Assembly: GCF_001185345.1 (NCBI RefSeq)
Contig: NZ_KQ236745.1
Location: forward strand, 378,478-442,477
Direction of reading: 5' to 3'
DNA length: 64,000 bases
Origin: Dorea sp. D27
GTDB lineage: Bacteria > Bacillota > Clostridia > Lachnospirales > Lachnospiraceae
Under the pieces are notes generated by a model. The model saw only the letters and a program-made list of their open reading frames with translations. It was not told the origin of the DNA and searched no databases. Shown one piece after another: positions 25,745 to 35,841 of this stretch; position 1 is the stretch's first letter; every line of letters starts with the position of its first letter. The position numbers were made by a program, and so were the translations under genes.

Positions 25745-26665
25745 ATGTGGATGGGACTGATTGGAGCCGGCCTTGGCGGGCTGTGCGCCGGGTTTGGGGC
25801 TGCGTATTACAGGCAGAGGAGAGGACGGGAGAAGGAGCTCAAAGAGATAGCAGAGCTGGCTGCCGACATATTGAATGGAAAGGAGGTTACAGGCGTGTCT
25901 GCCTGTGAGGAAACGCTCTATGCCCATATTGAGCATATGCTGTCCAGAATCCAGAGGATGACGGTGGGCAGGCAGGAAGAGGTGGAGAGAAGCCGCGCGC
26001 AGATACAGCAGCTGATTACGGAGATTGCCCATCAGATGTGTACGCCTCTTACGAATATGGAAACTTATCTGGAGTTTCTGCAGGAGGAAAGCATGGAAGA
26101 TGGAGATTCGAAGGAGTATCTGGAGGCAGTAAGATGTGCGGAACAGAAACTGCATTTTCTCGTGGAGAGCTTCATCAAGATGTCCCGCCTGGAGCACCAC
26201 ATCTTACAGGTCAGGAAGGAGGAGACAGATCTGTCCGCCACGATATCCGGGGCTTTAAGGCAGATAGGACGGAAGGCGCAAGAAAGAGGAATCACTGTCG
26301 AGACGGCAGTCCCGGAGACGATACAGTGCCCCCATGATGCCGGCTGGCTCGGCGAAGCCCTGGTAAATGTACTGGACAATGCCGTAAAGTACAGCAGGGC
26401 CAAAGGCTTGATAAAAGTATCCGCTGTAAAGAATGAGATGTTCTGCTGCATCCAGGTCCGGGACTTCGGAATCGGCATAGCGGAAGGGGAGGAAAACAAG
26501 GTATTCCAGCGTTTCTACCGGGGCAGCCGGGTCACGTCCGAGGAAGGGTTTGGCATCGGTCTGTACCTCGCAAAAGAGATTGTAACCCGTCATGGCGGGT
26601 TCATGAGGATAGGCAGGATGGAACCGGGGGTAAAAGTAGAGATTCAGTTGTTAGAACTTTGTTAG
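25745..26665 (+). CDS. Sensor histidine kinase with a single short N-terminal membrane helix
   Basis: 306 residues. One hydrophobic segment (about 4-21) and no extracellular sensor domain. H-box EIAHQMCTPLTNM with His96, N-box DNAVKYS near 220, G1 RDFGIGI, F-box RFYRG and G2 GFGIGLYLAKEI give a complete kinase core. Lack of a sensor domain is typical of kinases that read the state of a partner transporter (BceS-like), which fits the ABC exporter downstream. Confidence 0.93.
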   Translation: MWMGLIGAGLGGLCAGFGAAYYRQRRGREKELKEIAELAADILNGKEVTGVSACEETLYAHIEHMLSRIQRMTVGRQEEVERSRAQIQQLITEIAHQMCTPLTNMETYLEFLQEESMEDGDSKEYLEAVRCAEQKLHFLVESFIKMSRLEHHILQVRKEETDLSATISGALRQIGRKAQERGITVETAVPETIQCPHDAGWLGEALVNVLDNAVKYSRAKGLIKVSAVKNEMFCCIQVRDFGIGIAEGEENKVFQRFYRGSRVTSEEGFGIGLYLAKEIVTRHGGFMRIGRMEPGVKVEIQLLELC

Positions 26666-26722
26666 ATTTATCCTCTATACTGGCACTTATATACAGCAGT
26701 ATGCAAGAGGAGGAGACAGCAT

Positions 26723-27403
26723 ATGGAGATGGTGAAAGCAGCAGGTCTCAGGAAGTATTATACAAATGGGGCAAACGAGGTACGTGCGCTCGATGGAGTG
26801 AGCCTGATGGTTGAGGAAGGGGAATTCCTGGCTATCGTCGGCAGTTCCGGCAGCGGGAAGAGCACCCTTCTGAATATGATGGGCGGGCTGGACGAGCCGA
26901 CCGCGGGCGGGGTATGGATCAGAGGGAACAGCCTGAGGGATATGGACAGGGAAGAACGTACCATCTTCCGCAGAAGAAATATCGGATTTGTATTCCAGCA
27001 GTACAATCTCGTGCCGGTATTAAACGTGTACGAGAATATCGTTCTGCCGCTCAGATTGGACGGGATTCCGGTTGACGAAGCGTATATAGACCATATTGCC
27101 GAAGTGCTGAAGCTGAAGGAGAAGCTTTACGAGATGCCGGAGACACTCTCCGGCGGTCAGCAGCAGAGGGCGGCAATTGCGAGAGCGCTGTCCGTCAAGC
27201 CGGCAATCATCCTGGCAGATGAGCCGACCGGCAATCTGGATTCCCGGACAAGCATGGAAGTCATGGGCCTCTTTCAGACATGTGCCAGGCAGTTCCATCA
27301 GACGCTCATAATCGTCACCCATGAAGAAGAAGCGGCCCAGATGGCGGACCGGATTGTTCGTATCGAAGACGGTAAGATATGGGGACAGGAGGAACAGCTA
27401 TGA
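26723..27403 (+). CDS. ABC transporter ATP-binding protein (BceA-like)
   Basis: 226 residues: Walker A GSSGSGKST near 40, Q-loop FQQYNLVPVLNVYENI, signature LSGGQQQRAAIARAL, Walker B IILADEPTGNLDS and H-loop VTHEE. It overlaps the permease start by 4 bp (ATGA). Belongs to the lipoprotein/antimicrobial-peptide exporter family. With RR and HK upstream the order RR-HK-A-B matches peptide-antibiotic sensing and resistance modules of Firmicutes. Confidence 0.95.
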   Translation: MEMVKAAGLRKYYTNGANEVRALDGVSLMVEEGEFLAIVGSSGSGKSTLLNMMGGLDEPTAGGVWIRGNSLRDMDREERTIFRRRNIGFVFQQYNLVPVLNVYENIVLPLRLDGIPVDEAYIDHIAEVLKLKEKLYEMPETLSGGQQQRAAIARALSVKPAIILADEPTGNLDSRTSMEVMGLFQTCARQFHQTLIIVTHEEEAAQMADRIVRIEDGKIWGQEEQL

Positions 27404-30189
27404 GACGAAGCAGCGGCCATGTTCCCAATACAAATAGCCAGGTCATACGTATGCTGTCAAGGAAGATTGGGAAGGCAGGCAGAGGCAGGAACCGGATCCT
27501 ATTCGGCGCGGTAGTGCTTGGCATCGTGACGCTCTGCATGGTGTTCGGCGTTTCCATCGGGAAGATTCAGGCGGAATACCTGAAGTCCGTGCGGCAGGAC
27601 GGTACGGCGGCTGCCACATATCTGGAAGACCCGACGAAGGGACAGTATGAAAAGATTAAGAGCTTAAGCTACATAAAGGAAGTGGGAAGAAGCAGCACCC
27701 CTGGGTATGCATATGGAGAACCGGACAGCACACCTCTCTGCGAGATGACATATCTGGACAATACGGCGTGGGAAGTGATGGAAAGGCCTGCATATACAGG
27801 TATAAACGGGGACTATCCGGAGGGCAGGCAAGACCTTATGCTGCCGCTTCGGGCGCTGGAACATCTCGGCATCCGTAAGCCCAAGAAGGGGATGAAATTC
27901 CGGCTTACGGTAGAAATAGGGCTGTTTCGGACAGAAGAAGAGACATTTACCCTGTGCGGCTGGTACGAAGATTATGCGGAACCGTCCTCACATACGGCAA
28001 AAGGATACATTTCAGAAGAGAAGCTGGTGAAGTGGGGCGGCTGCATTGAGAGGCCGGATGCTCTTCTCATCCGGCAGAAAGACAGCATGGACGGGCGGAG
28101 GACGGAAGAAAGGCTCTATGACGATATCAAAATGGACAGCACGTCTCAGAGGTTTACAGGAGGCAATACATACACATATGAAGCCGTGAACCGGTTTATG
28201 GGAGGATATGGCCTGGCGGCAGCCGGTGCAGCGCTCGTGCTTGCAAGCATCTTTTTCCTCATACATAACGTTATGCACATATCCATGGCAAAGGATATCC
28301 GGCAGATCGGCCTTCTGAATACGGTCGGCACGACTGAAAAGCAGGTCCGCCGCATCTACTTCGGGCAGATATGGCGCATCTTATATATGGGGATTCCCAC
28401 GGGCGTGATCTTATCCATAGTGATTCTGTCAGCCGCCATTCCCCGGATACTCGGCAGACAGTACCTGTTCCGGTACGGAGGGGCAGCAGGGCTAAAGGTG
28501 CTTCGCCCGGAGCTGGTTGCCCTTGCCGTAATCTTCACAGGCTTAGTGGTTTTAGGCGCTGCGGCAGAGACGATCTGCCGTGCAGTCAGCCGTTCTTGTG
28601 TAGAGGCGCTGCACTATACCGGAACAGGGCAGAAGAAGACAAGGCGGCAGCCAAAGGAAGGCGCGGTTGGAAGGAGAGAGAGGTCGCCGGAACGGGAAGT
28701 GTGCCACATGGCGTGGCAGAACCTGTTCCGCCACCGCGGCAGATGCCTGCGTACGGTTCTGTCCTTGTTCCTCGGGCTGGAGGTGGCTCTGGGAGCCGCC
28801 GTAATTGCAGCGGGGACCGATTACAGCCATGCGATAGAAAGCAGGCCGGACTTTCTCGTGTCCGGTGCATTTGGTCCATGGGGAAAGTCGCAGGGATATG
28901 GAGAGGAATATAAAGGCAGAGCCCCCCAGGAGGACCCATTGGAGACAGAAGGGGATAACTTTGCCCTTCTGACAGACAACGATTACGATACGTTCTCGCC
29001 GTTAAGCGAGGAAGTAACTGAACGGCTGCTGGCCGTGGACGGGGTGGATAAGGAGAAATCATACGCGGCTGTCGGCGGATACATGTATCCGAAATATACG
29101 AAAAAAGGTGTCCGCCCGCTGGTGAGGGACAAAGAGGAGGAGACAGATGAGAATTACGATGACAGCATCGGCACGGTCATAGACCTTATCGAGGCGGCAG
29201 GAAGCTGTACGATACAGATTCTGGACAGGAAAGAGATAAAAGAGCTGAAGGAATATGCCAGGGAGAGCGGCTCGGAGGCCGATATGGAGAGTTTGGAAGA
29301 TGGCACCGGCGTACTGTACCTGCACGACCATATCCTTTCACCGGACAAGGAAAAGCAGGCCGTGGAAAGTGTCGGGGAACCGATCGTATTTTCCAGGCTA
29401 TGGTCCAAAGAAGAACGTGACAGGCGGATGGATGCCTCCGTGCAGGAGCTGGAAGAGATGGGAGAGGTAAAGACGGAAAGGTCGGAGCCGATGACGCTGT
29501 GCGGCTATATGGACACGAGTGCGGAGGGATTCCCGGAATTAAAACGTACGTGGCACGGGCCCCGCATCGACTATTTTGTTATCAGCGAGGAAGGATTTGA
29601 AAAGCTTGGGATTACAAAGAAGACCTTTTTTCTGGAGCTGAGCGTGGAGAAAGGCAAGGAGCATGCCGCAGTAGAAGCGATTCAGCAGATAGCAGGCAGG
29701 GAGAACATCAGACGCGGAGAAGAGGCAGGGCTCTTTGTCCTCAGCAAGTCGGGCCTGCTCTTAGAGGCCCAAAGATATATGCAGGGAAGCCGGCTCATAC
29801 TGGGCGTGCTCGGCATGATACTGATATTCGCCGGACTTATGAATTACCTGAATGTCATGGTGACAGGCATCTGGTCGAGGCAGAAAGAGCTGGCACTGCT
29901 GGAAGGCATGGGGATGACGCACAGGCAGCTTAAGCGGATGCTTATGACAGAAGGCCTGTATTACTGTCTTCTGACAGCAGGGCTTATGCTGACGGCAGGC
30001 AGCGGCATACTTGGTCTTGTATGCATGTATATGAAGGCCAGGCTTGCATACTTTACATTTACCTATCCTTGGGCTCTGTTTGCGGTTATGATCTTCGTGC
30101 TTGCATGCATCTGTGCCTCCGTTCCTGCGATTGTCTATAAAAGGATGGAGAAGACAGAGCTGACGCGGCGGCTGGCACTAATGTACTGA
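27400..30189 (+). CDS. Large FtsX-family ABC permease
   Basis: 929 residues from ATG 27400 with GGAGGA at 27388-27393 and a 4-bp overlap with the ATPase. A membrane helix near 50 is followed by an extracellular region, a first FtsX core (about 270-400, with HISMAKDIRQIGLLNTVGTTEKQVRR), a helix near 460, a large charged extracellular loop (about 485-770), and a second FtsX core (about 780-925, with SRQKELALLEGMGMTHRQLKRM). It is larger than BceB (near 650) and has the two-core layout of generic peptide exporters. Substrate unknown. Confidence 0.9.
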   Translation: MRRSSGHVPNTNSQVIRMLSRKIGKAGRGRNRILFGAVVLGIVTLCMVFGVSIGKIQAEYLKSVRQDGTAAATYLEDPTKGQYEKIKSLSYIKEVGRSSTPGYAYGEPDSTPLCEMTYLDNTAWEVMERPAYTGINGDYPEGRQDLMLPLRALEHLGIRKPKKGMKFRLTVEIGLFRTEEETFTLCGWYEDYAEPSSHTAKGYISEEKLVKWGGCIERPDALLIRQKDSMDGRRTEERLYDDIKMDSTSQRFTGGNTYTYEAVNRFMGGYGLAAAGAALVLASIFFLIHNVMHISMAKDIRQIGLLNTVGTTEKQVRRIYFGQIWRILYMGIPTGVILSIVILSAAIPRILGRQYLFRYGGAAGLKVLRPELVALAVIFTGLVVLGAAAETICRAVSRSCVEALHYTGTGQKKTRRQPKEGAVGRRERSPEREVCHMAWQNLFRHRGRCLRTVLSLFLGLEVALGAAVIAAGTDYSHAIESRPDFLVSGAFGPWGKSQGYGEEYKGRAPQEDPLETEGDNFALLTDNDYDTFSPLSEEVTERLLAVDGVDKEKSYAAVGGYMYPKYTKKGVRPLVRDKEEETDENYDDSIGTVIDLIEAAGSCTIQILDRKEIKELKEYARESGSEADMESLEDGTGVLYLHDHILSPDKEKQAVESVGEPIVFSRLWSKEERDRRMDASVQELEEMGEVKTERSEPMTLCGYMDTSAEGFPELKRTWHGPRIDYFVISEEGFEKLGITKKTFFLELSVEKGKEHAAVEAIQQIAGRENIRRGEEAGLFVLSKSGLLLEAQRYMQGSRLILGVLGMILIFAGLMNYLNVMVTGIWSRQKELALLEGMGMTHRQLKRMLMTEGLYYCLLTAGLMLTAGSGILGLVCMYMKARLAYFTFTYPWALFAVMIFVLACICASVPAIVYKRMEKTELTRRLALMY

Positions 30190-30256
30190 TTGACAACATA
30201 TAGACATTTATGTGAAATATAAATCAATTGAGCGAAATGTTAATAAAAAACAATTA

Positions 30257-30285
30257 TTGACAGATAATTCAAAGCCCAGTATAAT
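30257..30285 (+). promoter_or_regulatory. Consensus promoter of the glycine operon
   Basis: TTGACA, 17 bases, TATAAT: a perfect match to the vegetative consensus, just upstream of the riboswitch. Confidence 0.9.
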
Positions 30286-30312
30286 CAAGATAGTTTCATA
30301 TATCGGGTGATG

Positions 30313-30410
30313 GATTTAAGAGAGTCTATCTGAGTGATAGCGCCGAAGGGGAAAGGGGTGACCGAAACTCTCAGGCAAAGGAATTAAGTTCGGACGATAC
30401 TCTGGAAGAC
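30313..30410 (+). promoter_or_regulatory. Glycine riboswitch (single aptamer)
   Basis: The blocks AAGAGAGTC, GCGCCGAAGGGG, AAACTCTCAGGCAAAGGA and GGACGATACTCTGG follow each other as in gcvT-type glycine aptamers. No second full aptamer is visible before the hairpin at 30411. It lies in the 359-bp gap before gcvT, which holds the promoter, this aptamer and the hairpin. Confidence 0.95.
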
Positions 30411-30457
30411 AGGGGTGAGTATGGATATCAGCGTGATATTTATATTTGCCCCTTTTT
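30411..30457 (+). terminator. Riboswitch expression-platform terminator
   Basis: AGGGGT at 30411-30416 pairs with GCCCCT at 30448-30453, an inner ATATCA/TGATAT stem extends it, and TTTTTG follows. Glycine binding would be expected to prevent this hairpin and switch the operon on. Confidence 0.75.
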
Positions 30458-30547
30458 GTATCATCGGAGGCAGCAGACTCAGGAGCAGCCCATTATCGAT
30501 ATAAACTTGTAAAGATAATCTATACAGACTATGAAGGAGGTAGAGAT

Positions 30548-31636
30548 ATGGAGCTGAAGACACCACTCTACGAAGCGCATGTGAAGGCAGGCGGGAAGAT
30601 GGTCCCGTTTGCCGGATACATACTTCCCGTGCAGTATGGTACGGGGGTGATGAAAGAGCACATGGCAGTGCGGACACAGGCAGGGCTGTTTGATGTCTCC
30701 CACATGGGAGAGATACGGTGTGAGGGCAGGGATGCACTTTCCAATCTGCAGATGCTGCTTACGAACAACTTTGAAGGGATGGCAGACGGACAGGCGAGGT
30801 ACAGTCCGATGTGCAATGAGGATGGAGGGACGGTAGACGACCTGATAGTCTATAAAGAAGGGGATGACCGTTACTTTATCGTAGTCAATGCCGCAAACAA
30901 AGATAAGGATTATGAATGGATGGTGGCACACCAGTCGGGAGAGGCTGTTTTTACTGATGTTTCTGACTGTTACGCACAGCTCGCGCTCCAGGGGCCAAAG
31001 GCCATGGATATCCTCCGCAGGCTCACAGAGGAGGAATGCATTCCCCAGAAGTATTACCATGCGGTATTTGAGGCTGAAGTAGGCGGGATTCCCTGCATCG
31101 TGTCAAAGACAGGCTATACCGGTGAAGATGGAGTGGAATTGTATCTGGACAATGAGAAAGCAGAGCAGATGTGGAATCTTCTGCTGGAAACCGGAAAGGA
31201 GGACGGACTGATTCCTTGCGGGCTCGGAGCCAGGGATACGCTGCGTATGGAGGCGGCCATGCCGCTCTACGGACATGAGATGGACGAAGAGGTGACACCG
31301 CTTGAGACAGGCCTGAAATTTGCGGTCAAGTTGGCCAAGGCAGACTTTATCGGCAAGAAAGCCATGGAAGAGCAAGGAGAGCCAAAGAGAAAGCGGGTAG
31401 GGCTTAAAGTAACCGGGAGGGGAATCATCCGGGAGCATCAGGATGTATATATGGGGGATACCGTAATCGGACACACGACGTCCGGCACGCACTGTCCTTA
31501 TCTTGGCTACCCCGTGGCCATGGCACTTGTGGAGGCGGAATATACGGAACCGGGCACAAAGGTAGCGGCAGAAGTACGTGGCCGTATGGTAGAAGCGGAG
31601 ATTACCGCACTTCCATTTTATAAAAGAAGCAAGTAA
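30548..31636 (+). CDS. gcvT: Glycine cleavage system T protein (aminomethyltransferase)
   Basis: 362 residues from ATG 30548 with AAGGAGG upstream; the longer frame runs into the riboswitch terminator. TPLYEAHVKAGGKMVPFAGY, DVSHMGEI near 60, and SKTGYTGEDGVELY near 185 are GcvT signatures; the Asp of the catalytic site lies in ANKDKD near 120. It takes the aminomethyl group from lipoyl-GcvH, releasing ammonia and making 5,10-methylene-THF. First gene of the operon. Confidence 0.98.
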   Translation: MELKTPLYEAHVKAGGKMVPFAGYILPVQYGTGVMKEHMAVRTQAGLFDVSHMGEIRCEGRDALSNLQMLLTNNFEGMADGQARYSPMCNEDGGTVDDLIVYKEGDDRYFIVVNAANKDKDYEWMVAHQSGEAVFTDVSDCYAQLALQGPKAMDILRRLTEEECIPQKYYHAVFEAEVGGIPCIVSKTGYTGEDGVELYLDNEKAEQMWNLLLETGKEDGLIPCGLGARDTLRMEAAMPLYGHEMDEEVTPLETGLKFAVKLAKADFIGKKAMEEQGEPKRKRVGLKVTGRGIIREHQDVYMGDTVIGHTTSGTHCPYLGYPVAMALVEAEYTEPGTKVAAEVRGRMVEAEITALPFYKRSK

Positions 31637-31676
31637 ACGGATGATAGAATAAAAGAACAAGAAAGGAAGGGATCGT

Positions 31677-32057
31677 ATGAAATTAGAGCAAGGAGTATTG
31701 TATTCCAAATCACATGAATGGGTAAAAGAGGAAGGCGGAACGTTTGTGATAGGCCTGACAGACTATGCACAGTCTGAGCTTGGCGATCTTGTATTTGTCA
31801 ACCTCCCGGAGGAGGGGGATGAGATAACGGTGGGAGAGTCATTTGCAGACGTGGAATCGGTCAAGGCGGTTTCGGACGTATATGCGCCCGTATCCGGCGT
31901 TGTGAGCGAGATCAATGAAGAACTGCTGGACGCTCCGGAACGTATCAACGAATCGCCCTATGAAGCATGGTTCGTAAAAGTGAAGGACGTGTCTGACAAG
32001 GAAGAATTATTGTCAGCCAAAGAGTATGAAGCATTTGTCGAGAGCGAGAAAGAGTAA
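31677..32057 (+). CDS. gcvH: Glycine cleavage system H protein
   Basis: 126 residues. The lipoyl domain carries its lysine in [14 protein letters not shown] (near residue 64), and the N-terminal [10 protein letters not shown] and C-terminal [12 protein letters not shown] are typical. It shuttles the methylamine group between P and T proteins and must be lipoylated, probably by the LplA encoded four genes on. AAGGAAGGGATCGT precedes the ATG. Confidence 0.98.
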   Translation: MKLEQGVLYSKSHEWVKEEGGTFVIGLTDYAQSELGDLVFVNLPEEGDEITVGESFADVESVKAVSDVYAPVSGVVSEINEELLDAPERINESPYEAWFVKVKDVSDKEELLSAKEYEAFVESEKE

Positions 32058-32069
32058 GGAGGTGTTCCT

Positions 32070-33383
32070 ATGGGCTCATACGTTCCAAACACCAAAGAAG
32101 AGCAGAAGGCCATGCTGGCCGAAATTGGCTTTTCTTCCATGGATGATCTGTTCATCCACATTCCGGATGAAGTAAAAGTAAAGGGCGTCCTGGATCTGCC
32201 GGAAGGCATGTCCGAACTGGAGGTCCGAAGGAGGATGCAGCAGATGGCTGCCAAAAATACGGTATTTCCTATCGTTTTCAGAGGGGCCGGGGCCTACCGC
32301 CACTTTATACCGGCTATCGTGAAAAGCGTCACTTCAAAAGAGAACCTGATGACGGCCTACACTCCGTACCAGGCTGAGATTAGCCAGGGAATCCTCCAGT
32401 CGATCTACGAATATCAGACGATGATCTGTGACCTGACCGGTATGGACGCCTCCAACGCTTCCGTCTATGACGGAGCGTCGGCCGCGGCGGAAGGTGTCGC
32501 CATGTGCCGGGAACGGAAACGGAAGAAGGCCTTCATATCGGCAACGGTACCTCCATATGTACTGGAAACGGTCAGGACCTATTGCTTTGGCAATGAGATG
32601 GAGCTGGAAGTAATACCGGAGGCCGGCGGCGTAACAGACCTGTCCTGGCTGGATGCACATATTGACGCACAGACAGCCTGCGTCTATATCCAGCATCCGA
32701 ACTACTATGGCAATCTGGAAGACGCCGCAAAGGCAGGCGAGATCGCCCATGGTGCGGGTGCCAGATATATCATGGGCGTGAACCCTATATCGCTTGGCGT
32801 TCTGAAGACGCCGAGGGAGTACGGTGCCGATGTGGCTGTCGGTGAAGGGCAGCCGCTAGGGCTTCCGCTGGGCTTCGGCGGGCCGTATCTCGGCTTCATG
32901 ACCTGCGTGGAAGGGATGACAAGGAAACTTCCGGGCCGCATTGTTGGTGAGACGAAAGATTCTAAAGGAAGAACCGGATATGTGCTGACGCTCCAGGCGA
33001 GAGAGCAGCATATCCGGCGGGAGAAGGCGTCCAGCAACATCTGTTCCAACCAGGCGCTCTGTGCGCTCGGAGTGGGCGTATATCTGGCGGCGATGGGGCG
33101 GGACGGTATCCAAAAAGCCGCACGGCAGTGCATGTCTAAGGCCCATTATATGGCGGCGGAACTGGATGCGATTGGTTATAAGACTCTGAACAAGGCAGAA
33201 TTCTTCCATGAATTTGTCACCAGCCCAAAAGTGCCGGCAGACAGAGTATTGGAAGCATTGGAAAAGGAAGGGATTCTCGGAGGTTATCCGCTTGCGGACG
33301 GTAATATGCTCTGGTGCTGTACAGAGAGGAACGCAAAAGAGGATATCGACAGGGTAGTCCGTATACTGAAGGAGGTGCAGTAG
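32070..33383 (+). CDS. gcvPA: Glycine dehydrogenase (decarboxylating) subunit 1
   Basis: 437 residues, the N-terminal half of the split P protein. Signatures include MGSYVPNTKEEQKAMLAEIG, AYTPYQAEISQGILQSIYEYQT near 108 and NVYDGASAAAEG-like SVYDGASAAAEG near 134. The split GcvPA/GcvPB form is usual in Firmicutes. It abuts gcvPB without spacing; the ribosome site of gcvPB is inside its last codons. No PLP lysine is expected in this half. Confidence 0.98.
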   Translation: MGSYVPNTKEEQKAMLAEIGFSSMDDLFIHIPDEVKVKGVLDLPEGMSELEVRRRMQQMAAKNTVFPIVFRGAGAYRHFIPAIVKSVTSKENLMTAYTPYQAEISQGILQSIYEYQTMICDLTGMDASNASVYDGASAAAEGVAMCRERKRKKAFISATVPPYVLETVRTYCFGNEMELEVIPEAGGVTDLSWLDAHIDAQTACVYIQHPNYYGNLEDAAKAGEIAHGAGARYIMGVNPISLGVLKTPREYGADVAVGEGQPLGLPLGFGGPYLGFMTCVEGMTRKLPGRIVGETKDSKGRTGYVLTLQAREQHIRREKASSNICSNQALCALGVGVYLAAMGRDGIQKAARQCMSKAHYMAAELDAIGYKTLNKAEFFHEFVTSPKVPADRVLEALEKEGILGGYPLADGNMLWCCTERNAKEDIDRVVRILKEVQ

Positions 33384-34814
33384 ATGCTTATATTTGAAAA
33401 AAGCAGACCGGGCAGAGGAATGGATATGCTTCCGGCGTGTGATGTGCCGGAAGTGGAGCCTGCAGAAAAAGACAGGCGGAAGATGGAGCTGCATCTGCCG
33501 GAGATGTCGGAAAATGATTTGAGCAGGCACTATACGGAGCTGGCGAAAAAGTCCCACGGGGTCAACGATGGATTCTATCCGCTCGGCTCCTGCACGATGA
33601 AGTACAACCCGAAGATCAATAATGACATGGCTGACCTGCCGGGATTTACAGAAGTTCATCCGCTGCAGCCGGAACATACGGTACAGGGCTGCCTTGAAGT
33701 CATAAAGACTGCGGAAGAGTATCTCTGTGAAATCACACGGATGGACCGCATGACGATGCAGCCGGCGGCAGGCTCCCACGGAGAATTTACAGGTCTGCTG
33801 CTGATCAAGGCGTATCATGAAAGCCGGGGAGACAAGAAACGCACGAAGATCATCGTTCCTGATTCGGCACATGGCACGAATCCGGCAAGTGCAGCTATGG
33901 CCGGCTATTCTGTCGTGAGCGTGCCTTCCGGTCCGGACGGATGCGTGGATATCGGGAAGCTGAAAGAAGCGGCAGGAGACGACATAGCAGGCCTGATGCT
34001 GACTAATCCGAATACGGTAGGTCTGTTCGACAAGAATATATTGGAGATTACCGAAATCATCCACAGCTGCGGCGGCGTGAACTATTATGACGGAGCCAAC
34101 CTGAATGCGGTGATGGGAACGGTGAGACCAGGAGATATGGGATTTGACGTCATCCATATGAATTTGCACAAGACATTTTCCACCCCGCACGGTGGCGGAG
34201 GCCCGGGAAGCGGTCCGGTAGGATGCAAGGACTTTCTTGTCCCGTTCCTTCCTTCCGTACTTGTGGACGGAAAAGAACGGCTGTCCTTCGCCAGGCCGGA
34301 GGAGAGCATCGGCGAGATGAAGAGCTTCTACGGAAATTTCCTCGTCGTCGTACGGGCTCTGGCCTATATGCTGACACTTGGGAGAGAAGGAATCCGTGAG
34401 GCAAGCCAGAACGCGGTATTGAATGCGAACTACATGATGTATAAGTTAAAAGACCTGTACACGATGGCCTACGACGAAGTATGTATGCACGAATTTGTCA
34501 TGAGCCTGGAAGACTTGAAAAAGAAGACCGGGGTAGCCGCGACAGATGTTGCCAAGGGGCTTCTCGATAACGGCATCCATCCGCCTACCATGTACTTCCC
34601 CCTCATTGTAAAAGAGGCGCTTATGGCTGAGCCGACCGAGACAGAATCGAAAGAGACGCTGGACAAAGCGATAGAGGTATTCCGCAGGCTGTATCACGAG
34701 GCGGAGGAAGATGCACAGCGTCTGCATGACGCGCCGACGGCCACGCCGGTGTCAAGGCTTGATGAGGTGGGTGCCGCCAGACATCCGGTCCTTCGTTACC
34801 ATTTTGAAGCATAG
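33384..34814 (+). CDS. gcvPB: Glycine dehydrogenase (decarboxylating) subunit 2
   Basis: 476 residues, the PLP-binding half of the P protein. MNLHKTFSTPHGGGGPGSGP near 255 contains the Schiff-base lysine and the glycine-rich loop. DGFYPLGSCTMKYNPK near 60 and QPAAGSHGEFTGL near 120 are typical. Together with subunit 1 it decarboxylates glycine and passes the aminomethyl group to GcvH. Confidence 0.98.
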   Translation: MLIFEKSRPGRGMDMLPACDVPEVEPAEKDRRKMELHLPEMSENDLSRHYTELAKKSHGVNDGFYPLGSCTMKYNPKINNDMADLPGFTEVHPLQPEHTVQGCLEVIKTAEEYLCEITRMDRMTMQPAAGSHGEFTGLLLIKAYHESRGDKKRTKIIVPDSAHGTNPASAAMAGYSVVSVPSGPDGCVDIGKLKEAAGDDIAGLMLTNPNTVGLFDKNILEITEIIHSCGGVNYYDGANLNAVMGTVRPGDMGFDVIHMNLHKTFSTPHGGGGPGSGPVGCKDFLVPFLPSVLVDGKERLSFARPEESIGEMKSFYGNFLVVVRALAYMLTLGREGIREASQNAVLNANYMMYKLKDLYTMAYDEVCMHEFVMSLEDLKKKTGVAATDVAKGLLDNGIHPPTMYFPLIVKEALMAEPTETESKETLDKAIEVFRRLYHEAEEDAQRLHDAPTATPVSRLDEVGAARHPVLRYHFEA

Positions 34815-34829
34815 GGAGAATATGGACAT

Positions 34830-35828
34830 ATGGTGGAACGAATCACATACATAGAGGCAGAACAGACAGACCCCCGGAAGAATCTGGCGCTGGAAGAGCA
34901 GCTTCTTCTAAGCTGCGCAGAGGATGAGTGTATCTTGTATCTCTGGCAGAATGCCAATACGGTCGTCATCGGTCGGAACCAGAATGCCTGGAAGGAATGC
35001 CTTGTCAGCAGGCTTAAGGACGACGGCGGATATCTTGTACGCCGCCTGTCCGGCGGCGGCGCGGTATATCATGACCTGGGCAACTTGAACTTCACCTTTC
35101 TGATAAGAAAAGGGAATTATGACATGGACAGACAGCTGGAGGTCATCGTGCGTGCGGTGCAGAAGCTCGGCATAGAAGCAGAGAAGTCCGGGCGCAATGA
35201 TATACTGGCGCAGGGAAAGAAGTTCTCCGGCAACGCGTTCTATGAACAGGGATCTTACTGTTATCATCACGGCACGCTGATGGTCGATGTCAATATCGGG
35301 GAACTGTCAAAATACCTGACCGTGTCAAAAGAGAAGCTGAAGTCGAAGGGTGTGGAATCTGTCAGGTCGAGAGTCGTCAATCTGAGGCAGCTCCGTCCGG
35401 AACTGACCATTGACCAGCTGAAAATATCGCTGCGCCGGGCATTTGAGGAAGTGTACGGAAGACAGTCCGGACTTCGCGGGCAAAGAGAATTTGAAGGAGC
35501 AGGGCTGTCGGCGGCAGAGCATAAATATGCATCCTGGGAGTGGACCTATGGACGCAGGATGGAATTCGAGCATGAGCTTTCCCAACAATTTTCATGGGGG
35601 AATGTAACATTACAGTTCAAGGTGAAGAATGGCAGGATAGAAGATGTGGCTGTCTGGTCGGATTCCATGAAGCCGGGCTTCATGCTTGCGCTGCCGGAAT
35701 ATATGAAGAATCTGGATTACAGGCGCTCTGCCGTGTGCGCGCAGCTCGGGCTCTTCTGGTCTGATGACGGGCAGGAAGAAGCGATGCTGGCGGATATCAT
35801 CACATGGCTGTCAGCGGCAGAATTTTGA
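34830..35828 (+). CDS. lplA: Lipoate-protein ligase A
   Basis: 332 residues. RRLSGGGAVYHDLGNLNFTF near residue 70 is the lipoate/AMP-binding motif, GRNDILAQGKKFSGNAFY near 130 carries the catalytic lysine region, and the C-terminal accessory domain (from about 245) is present, so it can activate lipoate by itself. The likely target is GcvH. Its stop overlaps the ribosome site of lpdA. Confidence 0.96.
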   Translation: MVERITYIEAEQTDPRKNLALEEQLLLSCAEDECILYLWQNANTVVIGRNQNAWKECLVSRLKDDGGYLVRRLSGGGAVYHDLGNLNFTFLIRKGNYDMDRQLEVIVRAVQKLGIEAEKSGRNDILAQGKKFSGNAFYEQGSYCYHHGTLMVDVNIGELSKYLTVSKEKLKSKGVESVRSRVVNLRQLRPELTIDQLKISLRRAFEEVYGRQSGLRGQREFEGAGLSAAEHKYASWEWTYGRRMEFEHELSQQFSWGNVTLQFKVKNGRIEDVAVWSDSMKPGFMLALPEYMKNLDYRRSAVCAQLGLFWSDDGQEEAMLADIITWLSAAEF

Positions 35829-35841
35829 AAGGAGGCTTGAT

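Noticed and set aside
32856-34190. 444-codon open frame on the minus strand opposite gcvPA and gcvPB
   Set aside because: It is a shadow of well-recognised genes, lacks a ribosome site and shows no family motif.
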